Source: Antrodiella citrinella (lineage: Eukaryota > Basidiomycota > Agaricomycetes > Polyporales > Steccherinaceae). From it: a stretch of 64,000 bases of DNA. A program made the position numbers and the translations under genes. Below are positions 49,240 to 60,995 of this stretch, in pieces. The DNA is taken from contig SGPM01000068.1 of NCBI GenBank assembly GCA_004802725.1, forward strand, positions 1 through 64,000. Reading direction: 5' to 3'. Every line of letters starts with the position of its first letter. Positions within the stretch are counted from its first letter, which is position 1. Under the pieces are notes generated by a model. It made no database searches. It was given only the letters and a program-made list of their open reading frames with translations, and was not told the DNA's origin.

Positions 49240-52054
49240 CCCCGAGGGTACTGCTCGGATCCGACTTCTCGACGCTGCCTACGTGGTTCATTCAGTAGGA
49301 TACCATCTTGACGGTGGCGTCGTCGTTGATTCTTAACGCCTTGCATCTTGTACTTTATGGTTGTACAGCTTCAAGTTCGGCACGGACATTTGTATTATTG
49401 TAGACAGAAAAGGGAGAAACGCGAGTGAAGATCTTTAGATAGTTGCCGTTGTATGTTGTTACCTTATTCGCTCGCTTGCAATAATATGTCTTGACTGTGA
49501 TCCACACCATTTGACTCTTCGCACTCTTGATCGTAAATCCTGAGCTTAGACAGTTTGCAAAGAAGCCGGCGCACCGATATTCACCGGATGTTCGCTGGGT
49601 TTTATTCCACCCAGGACCAATCACTGATCCAGAAATTCGATCGGAGATCTCATTCGACTTGCTCGATCACGTTCCGGTACGACGGATTCACCTTGTCACC
49701 GACGTTCATAAAAGTCGAGGACATGGCCTATAGTTTCAGATAACACATGTTTATCCAGGATATCATTGTTGATGTCAGTGGCGTAGTAGAAAGCAAATAA
49801 CTATCTGGCAAAAAAGATCACTGGAACACATTTAAGAGCACTATTATGATCTATTTGAAAGTGTCCATCCAAACATGCATCATTGCAAGCTAAGAAAGTC
49901 CTCCGACTGCAGCCCAATTTTGGACACAATGCTCTGTCTTCACATGCAACCCCGAAGCTTGAGGCAGTTATCGACTAAGCATGTTCCATGAAATGATGGC
50001 AATTGCAACTTACTTGAAATTGACTATTCCCATGTGGTGCTGGGACGATGAACATCGACGTTTGGCTCCTGGTTTCCTATATCACTAAATTCTGAGACGG
50101 GGACCTCAACCACCTATGTCCAAATTATTTACCCACACCAGCGTAATGTATTGGGAAAAGACGCTATGCAAAGGGGCGTCATATCAGCTATACATACCGA
50201 TGTTACCGCATCCGTCCCACATAAGCATATGGGAACGACCTTCGTGGCGTGTGTAGTGCCTTGTCAGGAGTTCGACTTCACTTTTACCTGATCTTCCTCT
50301 CCTGCTGATAACTTCCTGATTCTTCGCGCCAAGCTGTCGCCCAAGGCGCTATCAGTGACCCATTGATTGAATGGTAAACAGCCAGTAGGACATTGTGACC
50401 TCCCTCTTACCTGAGCCTATTCATCCAGTTGCAGACGATCCCATGTTTGATTTAGATCGAAGCGAATGAGACCGTGCAGGAGGCTCAGAGCGCCAAGCCA
50501 GCCAAGTTCATGTCTTTGACGTGCCCAGCTTACTACTAGGTTGGTATTAGAAGGCGCTTCCTTTTCAGGACCTCCACGATACCACTTGTAGTTTCCCAGC
50601 TTCCCTATCACGTTGCAATGGCATCACCACCGCGTACGGGCGTGTGTTGTTATCATGAATGCGTCGGGACTTGGGGAAGGACGCGGTATTGGAGTAGCTA
50701 GTGATAGATCGCTTGTGGAAGGGTTGAGGAGAAAATCAGAGTCAGCTGAATCTTCGGCTCTATAAGAAGCATAGAACATTGTCAGTGACTAGGCATCTCT
50801 GTGAGCGAGAAAAGAAGTCATACGATAACTCGTTAATAAGCCGCGTTGTCATTTGGCGAGAACAAAACGCAAATGCCGATGAAGAACACACTAATCCTGT
50901 GAGGTCACCGTTTGCTAAATGAACAGGGATCCCGTTCTCATACCGTAGCGAGATAGGCTGACCTCGACTAGAATGACCAGAAGCTGGAGAACAACATGTT
51001 TTCATTATTTTTGCAATCAATGTGAAAGTTATGGGGTCCTGTCGACGGCGGGGATGTCTCGGGCCAATGAGACTTTGCGGATGAGGCTGTGATGAAATTA
51101 CACCCATTGGGTCCCGAAAGCACGAAGAATACATTCGCACCGTGACGCAACCTTGATGCGCGTGCCCTTGAAGGTCCAAGTGTGCGCCTGGACAGCATAC
51201 TCCGGAAGACTCGGGACCTCCGGAGTGGGAAGCGGGAGGAAGAGCAAAGCCAAGGAGGGCCAAGGAGAAGGGTAAGAAGCAGCGTCAGGCAGATGTCATA
51301 CAACTTCTCTGTCGCAGAGAGGCTGTGTATACCATACGACTAGCGTTCTTCAGTCACCCTATAGGCTATTGTATAGTGTATGTGAAGTGGTTCCGATGAC
51401 CGACGGGCAGTCAATGATGACTTGCATTGCTATGGGCGCGGAGAGGTCTCCATGCCAGTGCCATGAGGAGTATCATCAGAACAGCGTAGATCCAGGCCGT
51501 TATCGTAGAACCAGGTGTTGAGCAGGGACTTGATTGACCACTGATGACGAACGAGACATCGGACGGACGCGTAACTTGAAGCCCATTGAACGGAGGTGAA
51601 CTCCAGACGTTCATACATAACCAGAAACGCACATTGTAGCTCCTCGCATGTGAGATGCACCTTCATCGCAACATCTGGGTAGAAATATCCGACGACAGTT
51701 GTCACAACTGAATAACAGTTCAATGTCCGCTGGCAGACACTGGTCGGACTCCGATACTGTGAAGCTAATCTGTTACATCGGGGTAGATGATTGACTTCCT
51801 CGACTTTGATCATGCTCACTGACCTTCTACTATGAATAATTAATATGTCCCTAGTTCATTTCGGGGCCTTCTGTTCACGGGTCCTTGGGTCGAGGAATCT
51901 GGAACAGTCGAGGATTCAAGAAAAGCGCCGCTGTAGTTAATTGAAGCTCCGTCAAGCTGACTAATCCGCGATGTCAATTGTGCATGTCTGCGGTGAATCT
52001 CAACCAGCTCTACTTCACTCGCGACCTCCATTACTGAATCTTACATTCGAGATT
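49240..52054. other. Gene-poor region
   Basis: No recognised gene. Minus-strand frames at 50968-51303, 51411-51632 and 51840-52031 include hydrophobic or plausible peptide stretches (AWIYAVLMILLMALAW near 51470) but no family match and no consistent exon chain. The frame at 51840-52031 begins only 23 bp from the divergent U2AF1 start. Confidence 0.4.
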
Positions 52055-52966
52055 ATGGCTTCACATCTGGTATGTTTTATACCTCTACCCGGTGCTAAAT
52101 CAATGCTGAACGTATTCTAGGCAAACATCTTCGGTACTGAGCAGGACCGTGTAAACTGCTCATTTTATTACAAAGTGCGTACATGCCTCATATTTCATTG
52201 TGCTCCGACTTTACTGACTCCTCGTGTGTAGATTGGTGCTTGCCGTCACGGCGATAGATGTTCAAGAAAGCACATTAAACCCGCCTTCTCGCAGACCATC
52301 CTTCTTCCCAATGTCTACCACAACCCTGCGCATGACCCGGTGTGCAAGTTGACCCCACTGGAGCTGCAGGAGGGATTCGATGCGGTGTATGAGGATCTGT
52401 ATTGCGAGCTGGCGAAGTTTGGCCATCTATTGGAGCTACACGTGAGTATATTAGTTATGATTGTATGTGCATCAATGCTAAGACGCGTTTCAGGTGTGCG
52501 ACAACGTCGGTGACCACCTCATTGGGAATGTATACGCACGATATGAGTGGGAGACTGAGGCACAAGCAGCTGTTGACAACCTCAACGACCGCTGGTATGC
52601 AGGTACGTGCAGCATCATATGTCATCTTGGTTTCTTATTGATATGGCTGTCGGTTCTCAAGGTCGACCATTGTACGCAGAGCTTTCTCCCGTGACAGACT
52701 TCCGGGAGGCGTGTTGCCGACAGAACGAAAACGGCGAATGCAACCGTGGAGGCTTCTGCAACTTCATGCATCTGCGCCTCGCCTCAAAAGACCTCATTTC
52801 ATCTCTGCGTCACGGCCAGAGAGTAGAGCGACGGCTCCACCCAGCAGCGGCCACAGGCGGAGGCGGTTGGGAGCCAGCAAAGAGAGAGGGTGGCAAGGGT
52901 CGTAGTGCTAGTCCTAGCAGGAAAGGGGGGAAGAATGATGGAGAAGATAGATGGACACGCAAGTAG
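52055..52966 (+). CDS. U2AF1: Splicing factor U2AF small subunit (U2AF35)
   Basis: Recognises the 3' splice-site AG as partner of U2AF large subunit. Five exons (52055-52069, 52121-52174, 52232-52441, 52494-52602, 52662-52966) give about 230 residues. MASHLANIFGTEQD leads into the first CCCH zinc finger ([20 protein letters not shown]). The pseudo-RRM (UHM) follows with HVCDNVGDHLIGNVYARY and WYAGRPLYAELSPV, then the second finger CCRQNENGECNRGGFCNFMH. The tail is Arg/Gly/Ser-rich but short, with no long RS repeat. Confidence 0.97.
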
Positions 52967-53040
52967 TCACCATCTGACTTTACTTCTTGCACCCTCGTGT
53001 CGTTATTGCTACCTGTTCTATATGTGCTTACAATGGTAAC

Positions 53041-53223
53041 TTAGTTTTTCTTCGTCCGTCGTCCGACGCCCCTGGTTGCCGTGAAGCATTCGGACTCGGA
53101 CACATCCTCTGTACCATCTAGCTGGTCAACAAAACAAGAAGCTCGGTGTGAATACAGAGCATAATTATAACCATGAATGACACCCGGCGAACAATTATGG
53201 CATGCCGCTCTAAGATCGTCCAT
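53041..53223 (-). CDS. Possible small protein, unrecognised
   Basis: An ATG-started frame of 60 residues, or about 44 if a GTTATA..CCAG intron (about 53121-53170) is removed. It begins MDDLRAACHNCSPGVIH and ends with a basic tail (GVGRRTKKN). There is no match I recognise. It lies between U2AF1 and ALG14 and may be chance. Confidence 0.2.
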   Translation of the reverse strand: MDDLRAACHNCSPGVIHGYNYALYSHRASCFVDQLDGTEDVSESECFTATRGVGRRTKKN

Positions 53224-53299
53224 TCAGTAACGACGCCCTATTTCGAACACAATGGCTCGCAATTCGGTAGCCTTGCTTCTGCGTATGTACTTGTGATAT

Positions 53300-54266
53300 T
53301 TACACCAACCAGCCGTGGCATTCTCCTCGGCCACGATCTTTGAGAAGGTCTGGCCACTGGACTATGAAGCTGAAAATAGACGATATGAAGTAATGTCGAG
53401 GCTATCGGGACAGATCTTGGGTGACATACCGGTCTACAAAAGGTCGCAATAGCTTGCCCGATAGAGACAACGTCCGTACTCGAGCAAAGGATTCGATATA
53501 GATGATCCTTGGAGAGTGCAGCCCAAAGAACTGCCGATCAAAAAAGAAATATTCTCAACATCCGCAGCAACACAGAATTATATGAGAGAAGCTCGCGTAT
53601 GCAAGAGACCTGCCTTATTGAAGTAGACGGCCACACAGAGCATGCAGCATGTCCCAGGACCATTCAGAATGATAACGTCCGCGAATTTCTCGCCTGTTAT
53701 CAGAGGGACGAGACCGACAAGGTACAGACAGACGGCAAGTGAGCGAAAGGCAGTGAGTGGTGTCGTCAAAATGGACTGATGCACACGGCGAGCTCGTGGA
53801 ATGGTGACGATGGTGTAAGGTGGTGTCTTCGAGTGGGTATCTTGAGACTGAAGAGTAAACCAGAATGAACATCCAGTGGAACGGTTCCAGATCAACGTAG
53901 GAAAATACTGACAGTGTGCGAAGGCGATTCGGCGGCTTTACCTGCCTCTAGGATAGCAGCTTTCTTGGCACTCAGGAGATCTGCTTGACTGCAGAGATAG
54001 GTTCTCGGACGATAGCGGGAGAAATCCAGCGACGACAAGAGGGACAGTGCCTCACTGGTGTGTCCTCCTATTGTAGTGATATCAAGTCAGCTCGGAGGGT
54101 CTCTAGGGTATTACAACTGACCTGAACCAAGAAAGACCGCTAGCTTACAGCTGTCCCGGCGAGAGCGGGGCAATTTGGGTTCGTGAGCGCGGTTTAAGAT
54201 AACGTACATCCGTCCTGCTGCGACAAGCAGCACTACGCTCACAATGGAAAGCAACATTGGCACCAT
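53300..54266 (-). CDS. ALG14: UDP-GlcNAc transferase anchor subunit Alg14
   Basis: Membrane anchor that brings the catalytic Alg13 to the ER face, where they add the second GlcNAc in N-glycan precursor synthesis. Five exons (54122-54266, 53913-54067, 53614-53847, 53430-53530, 53300-53369) give about 234 residues. An N-terminal membrane helix (LLSIVSVVLLVAAGRMYVIL) is followed by CKLAVFLGSGGHTSEALSLL, SRYRPRTYLCSQADLLSAKK, IPRARRVHQS, GEKFADVIILNGPGTCCML, SPRIIYIESFARVRTLSLS and the closing VQWPDLLKDRGRGECHGWLV. Intron 3 (53531-53613) needs GC-AG ends (AAG|GCAGGT) to keep the frame. It is divergent from CDC23. Confidence 0.95.
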
Positions 54267-54653
54267 ATTCGAAATAGACAGGATGCAGCCTGAGCCTCAG
54301 GCTCTCCGAAAACCCCAAGTCGAGCAGGTGGTATTCTATGAGTTCTCGGCCGTTAGTATGTCATCCTTGCACACGTTTCTGAAGAATACCTGGATAAGTA
54401 CACCCTTAGTCCGCCCGTTGGGCGGCGTCGCCGCTGGTGGTGGTATAAAGTGCAAGCGGAGGATAACAAGCGCGCTACGGCGTAGTAGACGCCCGTCCGT
54501 CGCGTCGGCGCGTTTGCCATTCGCGTCCTTTGAGTCTCTTGACCTCCGACTTTACGACGACCTTGACCGACTTCGCTCTCCACATCGACGAAAACATTGT
54601 GCGAATTTTGAATCTACTATTTTACCAGATAATTCCACCACTGGACAGCCGGA
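54267..54653. promoter_or_regulatory. Bidirectional promoter region, ALG14/CDC23
   Basis: The 387 bp between two divergent start codons. No clear TATA box at usual distance on either side; nothing else recognised. Confidence 0.4.
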
Positions 54654-57431
54654 ATGGATGAAGATGTCCCGACGGCGTTGAGAAATGCTGTCCAGGACTG
54701 CACAGACAGAGGATTGTCAGTGGCAGCGAAATGGTGAATGTTATCCTAGCCATTAGCGTAACTTGCGACATTAAACTTCTAGGCTGCAGGGCCTCCGAGC
54801 TTCTACTCTCTATACCACCCTCCCGGCTGAAGGTTCAAAGTACTGGCTTCCCTGCAGGTGTACATACCTCCACACCAGCCCGCCCGCACTCTCCCCGTGC
54901 TTCAATGTCTTTCGCTCCCGCTCAAGAATCTTCCCAGTCATCTAATCCTATTCAGTCGATCTCTCATCCCCATGCTCCTCGTATGCAAGTTCAACCACCG
55001 CAAATACGAGCCCGAGAGCAGCAGCTAGAGGCTCAAGAAACCGATCACATCGCCACAGGTCAAGCCATGATGGCCGCCAAAGAGTACACTCGAGCTGTAC
55101 ATTGGTTGCAGGATTGCCAAAGTGCAAAGGCTGTGTACTTGCGCGTGTATTGCGAATTCCTGGTAGCTATTTTCATCTTGCTTGTTGAGCGTTCCGTCGA
55201 TTGATTCATTGTATAATTGGATGTAGGCAAGTGAAAAGAAAGCGTTGAGGGACTGGTACCGCGTGAACAGTGAGTCTCCTCCGAATTTCATCACCTGGCT
55301 GGCTAATGGATGTAGATACTCGACATCAACCCCAGGTCCCAGTAAATCCCGCGTTGTTTGACCTGCTACAATCGGTTCACAACGCGACTGATCCTTGGCA
55401 TCTGTTTTTGTACGTGTTCGGAGTAATGTTGGGATCCCTTCGTCTCACCAGAAACTGTCGTAGAAAGGCTATTTTTCTTCTGCGTCTGTCTAGACGCGAG
55501 GAAGCCATGGAAAGCGCGTTGTTATCCATTACCGCCTACCCATGGAATTGGTCTGCCTGGACATTACTGGGCGAATGTCTCGGTGACGGCGAAGAGGTCA
55601 GCCCGCACCATGTCCGAGATGGTTGATTACGCCAAGATACTCACATCGCCTGTAGCTGCTATCTCTTCTTCCGCTGATGCCTCTTCCTCTGGCGCATCCG
55701 TTGGTCCAAATGTTCCAAATTAAAACTTCGAATGGTCTGAACAGCCCAACCGATGCAGAATTGGGCATGTGCGATAAATTACTTGGAGACGACTACTTTC
55801 CCAGAAGCCTTTGGCTGATGGCGCAAAGAGCCTGCGTGCTCTACCATATGCACGGTGCGTACATCCTCGTCATCCCAATCCAGTGCGGGACGATACTCAT
55901 CCTTCCCCTTCTGCGTTCACCGACCAGATTTCGGAAATGCCGAGGCTCAATTCAAGAAGCTTCGCGCCATCGACCCATACAGGATAGATGATATCGACGT
56001 CTATTCCAACATTCTGTATGTTTCTGAGAACCGCCTAGAGCTATCTAAGCTCGCGCACGAGTTCCTGCCGCTCGAGAAAGATCGCCCCGAGATCTGTTGT
56101 CTTGTTGGTACGTGTGTACGCCACAACAGCTTCAAGGGTTTGATGCCCGGCGAGTGCCCTCCCCGAGAGCTTCTTTTTTACTGACTCCGCCCCTGCTGAT
56201 CCTCCAGGAAACCATTATTCGTTGCGGGGTGAGCATGAGAAGGCGATCAAGTACTTCCGACGTGCGACGCAGCTGGACAGGACGTACCTCTCGGCGTGGA
56301 CGTTAATGGGGCACGAGTACGTGGAAATGAAGAACTCGCATGCAGCCATCGAGGCGTACCGAAAGGCCGTTGGTATGTGTTATCACAGTCATTGTTGTCT
56401 GCATCGAGAACGGGATCACACAGAGCGGACGGGAGTATGGTTTTGCTGACTGTTGTTTGTTGTTCTTCAGATGTCAATAGAAAGGACTTCCGAGCGTGGT
56501 ACGGCCTGGGTCAGGCGTACGAGCTACTGGGCATGCACCAGTACGCCGTGTATTACTATCAACACGCAACAGCCTTGCGGTACGTTCTGTAATCCGGACT
56601 CGAATTCCAGCTCTGACATCGATGCTTGTCTTCATAATGCTCCGGATTTCATTTGTCAACTTCTGACCTTCGCCACGGCACCGTTATCACAGTCCCTACG
56701 ACGTCCGGATATGGCAAGCACAGGGTATGTGTTACGAAGAGATGGGACGGTACGTGCCATGCCTATCCACCCGTTCTATATCCGCTTGACACCCTCCCTC
56801 TTGTGTTTTTATTGTTCATGACCAACACTTTCGACGTCGCGGTTCTCCTGGTCCTGGTGCTTGTGGTCGTGGTTCTGTAGGCTGCGAGAAGCGATCGAAT
56901 GTATGAAACGGGCTTTACTCGGAGCCGACCCGCGGGAAACCACGATCCACATCCGGCTCGCGAGGCTGCACGCGGATCTGGAAGAGTTCATGGAGAGTGC
57001 GGCGTACCACCAGCGGGTCATCGACGTGTGCACCGAAGACAGTGAGTGGTTTGTCTTCCTACGACATGCTTCGCGAGGCACGCCACCATGCGTTGTACGA
57101 AATTATTCGTTCTCGCGATCATGTCCGATCCGTCACTATACTTACTTGGCTCGCTATAGACAAACCCCCGATGGAGTACGCCGCGTCCTCGCTGAACGTC
57201 GCGCGGTACCACGCGTTCCACGGCGGGGGCGACCTCGCGCACGCGAAGGAGCTGATGGAGGTCATCGCGGCGTCGCAGTGCGCCGAGGTGTCGCAGGCGG
57301 CGGACCTGCTGAAGCGGATCAAGCTGCTCATGACGGCGCGCCCGGCGGGGGAGGTGTTGGCGCAGTATCGGAAGGGCGTGTCACTGGCGGACGGGCTTGG
57401 GGAGGTGTTGATTTCGAACAAGTGGGCGTAG
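54654..57431 (+). CDS. CDC23: Anaphase-promoting complex subunit Cdc23/APC8
   Basis: TPR scaffold subunit of the APC/C ubiquitin ligase that drives mitotic exit; nuclear. The first exon (54654-54733) encodes [16 protein letters not shown] and, joined at 54790, gives [16 protein letters not shown], the conserved APC8 N terminus. About ten further exons follow. Markers in order: [143 protein letters not shown] and [20 protein letters not shown]. These are tandem 34-residue TPRs forming a superhelix. The last exons are more GC-rich than the rest. Confidence 0.95.
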
Positions 57432-57635
57432 GTTCCGTAGCGTGTATCGCGTGTTTTTTTTCTTCTTCTTGACGGCGGCGTCGTCGTGTTACCGAAGCCA
57501 AATGCAGTTCCCCCTTGTAAAACTTGAAGTCATCAGACCGACTCACTTGCCCTGCCCTAAACCGAAAGTCACGCCCCCGCCAGACGCCCACACGCACGGG
57601 CACGCACGCGCGAGGCAAAATAGACGAAAATCGCA

Positions 57636-59403
57636 ATGTCGAAAGTCAAGTCTCCTGCTTCCTCTTCCTCTCTGACCACCATCACGACGAACATACATGC
57701 TACGTCTGCACACTACCGGGATCATGGATCTGCGCAGGGTGGAGTAGCAGGTGCAGGGGCAGCAGCAGCCGGGGAGAACCTCCATGTGAATGGGAACGGA
57801 GCGAGGCTGCCGCAGACACAGACGACACACCCCAGGATCGACGGTGGCGAGAACGGGCATACGCACGCTCCCGCTGCTGTGAACGGACAGAACGGGAACG
57901 GACACGTAGGAGCAGCGGTGAACGGGACGGGGACCGTAGTAGCCCCCGAGCGCACTCCAACCAACCTGAACGAAGCGAGCTCAACGCCGGGTCCCTCGAC
58001 GCCGAGCTTGCTGAGCGTGGAGAGCGTGGTGGCAGAGCGCTGGCGACGGGGCGCGGCGAAGAAGCGGACGGCGGAGGAGGCGGGGATCACGGTGTCCGTC
58101 GCATCTCGGTGCGTATTCTCCCCCGAGACGAGATTTTGCTTCAATCCTGAAACGCTGCTGTTTTATAGTGTGATCACGCGCTTGACGGAGGACCATCAGC
58201 ACACGACGGACCCAGATATCGAGACCCCGTTTGTGGATACGTTGGACGTCGTAAAGAGGCTGCTGCCGTACCATGTGTACCAGCACCCGCTCGAGGATCT
58301 GCATGCCCGGAGAAGAAAGGGGAAGGGGAAAGCGACCGAGGAGGATATATTGAGGGAGGAGATCGCAGGTATGTGTGTTTCTACGTTGCTGAGTGTCCCC
58401 GTTGAATGGTGGAGTCGTGTAGAGACGAAGTTTGCGCTGGAGTGTTGGAAGAGACGGACGGCACTTGAGAAGCGGTTTCGTCGTGCGAGGGTCAGTTCAG
58501 GCAAGGTGTGTGTTGTTTCTGTTTTAGATGCTACAAGATAGCTCAAGCAGGACACGCATATAGCGCAATGCGTCCGACGATCAGGCGTACTGGCTCGCGC
58601 AGACGGTGCTGGAGGGGGATCGCACGGAAACGGCAGCGCTGAACGCCGAGCTACGTTCCGCACGACAAGAACTGGACAAGGTGGAACGCGAGAAACGCGC
58701 TGCTGCAGCAGCTGCAGCATCTGCCGCCGCGATTGTCACTCCTGCTTCTGCTACAGCTACTGTGACCACGCGACCGGCGTACTACCCGCCGCAACAGCAG
58801 GGATCGACGTCGACGGCGTATGCGTCGCAGTATCGGAATTATTCGACGTATTCGTACTCGCAAGGCTACAACACGCAATACGCGTACCAACCGTATACGA
58901 TACCGGGTGCGACACCGGCAACTACCTCTAGCAGCCCATCCTACGGCGCGTCTGCGGCGTACCCACCTCCGGTAGCAGCTCGGACGGCGACAACGACGTA
59001 CACACGACCCCCGGTGTCATCTTCGACAGCCGGCACGTCTGGGACACCAGCGGCAGGGTCAGCAACGCCGACGACGATTGCGACTGCGAAGGGGCTGGGC
59101 GGGCAGACGGGAGCGATCCCAATCACGTTGCCGTTGTCGTCGCTGTCTGCGTTGTCTGCGCTGGGGATTGTGCCTGTGGCTGCGCCGGCAGCTGGGCAGA
59201 CTGTGCCTGCTGCTGTGCACCGGGGGACGACGAACAACGGAGCGAGTGTGAGCTTGGAGATCAACGTGAGCGCGCTGCAGCAGAGCCAGCTGAACGGGCT
59301 GGCGTTCATCCTGAGCGCGCTGACGTCACGGGGGAATGGAAGTGTAACTGCGACGGCGGGGAGTGGAGAGACGGAGACCGAGATGTCGGCGGGGTCGAGT
59401 TAG
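57636..59403 (+). CDS. GLTSCR1-domain protein, probable SWI/SNF-type remodeller subunit
   Basis: Exons 57636-58108, 58169-58368, 58423-58505 and 58564-59403 encode about 530 residues. The N-terminal 150 are low-complexity (Ala, Gly, Asn, Thr). The conserved part begins DIETPFVDTLDVVKRLLPYH and VYQHPLED, followed by charged helices FALECWKRRTALEKRFRRAR and AQTVLEGDRTETAAL. This is the GLTSCR1 domain of human BICRA/BICRAL, which docks those proteins into non-canonical BAF complexes (family knowledge). In the fungal protein a role in a SWI/SNF complex is inferred. The tail is rich in Tyr/Gln/Ser then Ala/Thr, prion-like in composition. It follows CDC23 by about 200 bp on the same strand. Confidence 0.75.
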
Positions 59404-59729
59404 TAGTGTACAGGTTGTGGGGACTGGTAGGGAAATCCCGGAGACGCCGTGAACCAGCGTCTCATTGTTTGGGTGAGGAGCGATGGTCATGAAAGTCGGT
59501 TTTCGATCGTCTCAAATAAAGACGTCGTTATATGATAGATCGGACGTGGATAAGGGACCAAAACAATGTAACCGGGCCAGAATATTTTTGATGTTGTCTA
59601 TCTAACTCGTACTGAGGTACGATCGAAGAGTTAGATTATACTAGTCTGCGCGTGGCTTGCTCAGCCCGACTTGCATGCCAGTGTGTACTCGAGCCATGTG
59701 TGGCATCAGGGCACCCAGTACCTACTGAC
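59404..59729. other. Intergenic, nothing recognised
   Basis: The 3' flank of the GLTSCR1 gene; no gene seen. Confidence 0.5.
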
Positions 59730-59960
59730 TGCACCACATCTTTTGCACCTACTGATGCACCGCACCCTTGACCGCACCGCACCTTTTGACCGCACTGCAC
59801 GGTCACCTTTTGCACCTTTAACTGCACCGCACTGCACAATTCTGCAATTTTGACTGCAGCGCACTGCACTGTACCAGCCACTTTGGCATGCACTGTAATT
59901 TTACCGCACCGCACCATATTTTCTAGCGCACCATACTTTCTAGCGCACCGCACCAGTCTG
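59730..59960. repeat. Degenerate GCAC-rich tandem repeat
   Basis: A run of imperfect units built on GACCGCACTGCACC and TTTTGCACC, e.g. CCGCACCGCACC and ACTGCACCGCACTGCAC. Units vary in length and are interrupted by T-rich spacers. It is an eroded minisatellite, or the decayed low-complexity part of a dispersed repeat. Confidence 0.7.
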
Positions 59961-60049
59961 TCATGGCACACACTCAACAACCTACCCTACCTGTGGTCCG
60001 TGGATCTTGGCCCGGTGAACCTGAGGTATACAACTTACCAGTCAAGTTG

Positions 60050-60419
60050 GATGCGTTGCCAGCTCCTAAATGTTGGGTATCCGACAACTCCATGTACGGA
60101 CCACAGTTTTCGCGGTCAAGAGGTACCTGTGCCATGTCCCTTAACACTCTTAGTACCTTAGGTCCCTCATGTGACGGTGACTGCACTGGTACAAGTCTGC
60201 AGCGCAACACTCTCCTCCGAGACTGCTGTCTGAAGCACCATGACCACCCAAAGATTGCACCATGGTCCACCGTGACGTAATCCATGTTCAAGTTCCCAAG
60301 TCCTGACATTACAAGCTAGTACTACCTCGAAGTCTACACAGACTCTCATAGTCCTGGCTCCTAGTTTTTGGGTACTGAGTCTCGCTCGATGCGTCACCAG
60401 CTCCTAATATTTGGGTATC
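60050..60419. repeat. Two diverged direct repeats
   Basis: The 32-bp stretches at 60050-60081 and 60388-60419 (GATGCGT..CCAGCTCCTAA..TTGGGTATC) agree at 27 of 32 bases, about 340 bp apart in the same direction. They may be copies of one dispersed repeat or ends of an old insertion. No protein domain lies between them. Confidence 0.5.
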
Positions 60420-60995
60420 ACTGCTCACCTAGGATCTGCCAGTCGGACCAAAGACACACCTTCAGGCCAGGAGGCTTCACCTCCACCCACCTCGTGTGCT
60501 ACCATACTAATCCTCCTCAATCTTGTCTTAATTCGGCACTCTTGGTCTCCTACACACCGGCACACTAAGCTACAACGACATGCGAAGATCCCTATCTTGC
60601 TTGTAGACACTAGCATGCACGTCTGCCAGCTGTTATACATATGAGATCTCAAATTCTGGCCCGAACAGATCAAATGTACATGTTCATACATCACATCCCG
60701 CTATTCTCTGAAAGCAGGATCGTATTGTGCAAAAATGGTATGTAAATGCCATGGATGGCTGAAGCATTCTACTTATGTAAGACAGAAATCTCCCTTTTCG
60801 GGACAACAACTTTCTAATTTGAGTACGTGCCGCTACCAAACAGGCTGGATGTCCTAGATGGCCTGTGATATTCTAGACGCCCAAGATCTGCCATTCATTT
60901 AATTACGCAACTAGCCAAGGCTCTTCTCGTTCGAAGAATAACGCTCACCCGAAAACCGAGCTATATATCTCCACTCTCCGCCCTCTCTCCCACCC
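60420..60995. other. Intergenic, nothing recognised
   Basis: No gene seen. A TATATAT word at 60962-60968 lies 34 bp before the F-box start codon and may be its TATA box. Confidence 0.4.

Noticed and set aside
51840..52031. 63-residue minus-strand frame divergent to U2AF1
   Set aside because: Only 23 bp separate the two start codons, leaving no room for promoters, and no similarity was recognised.
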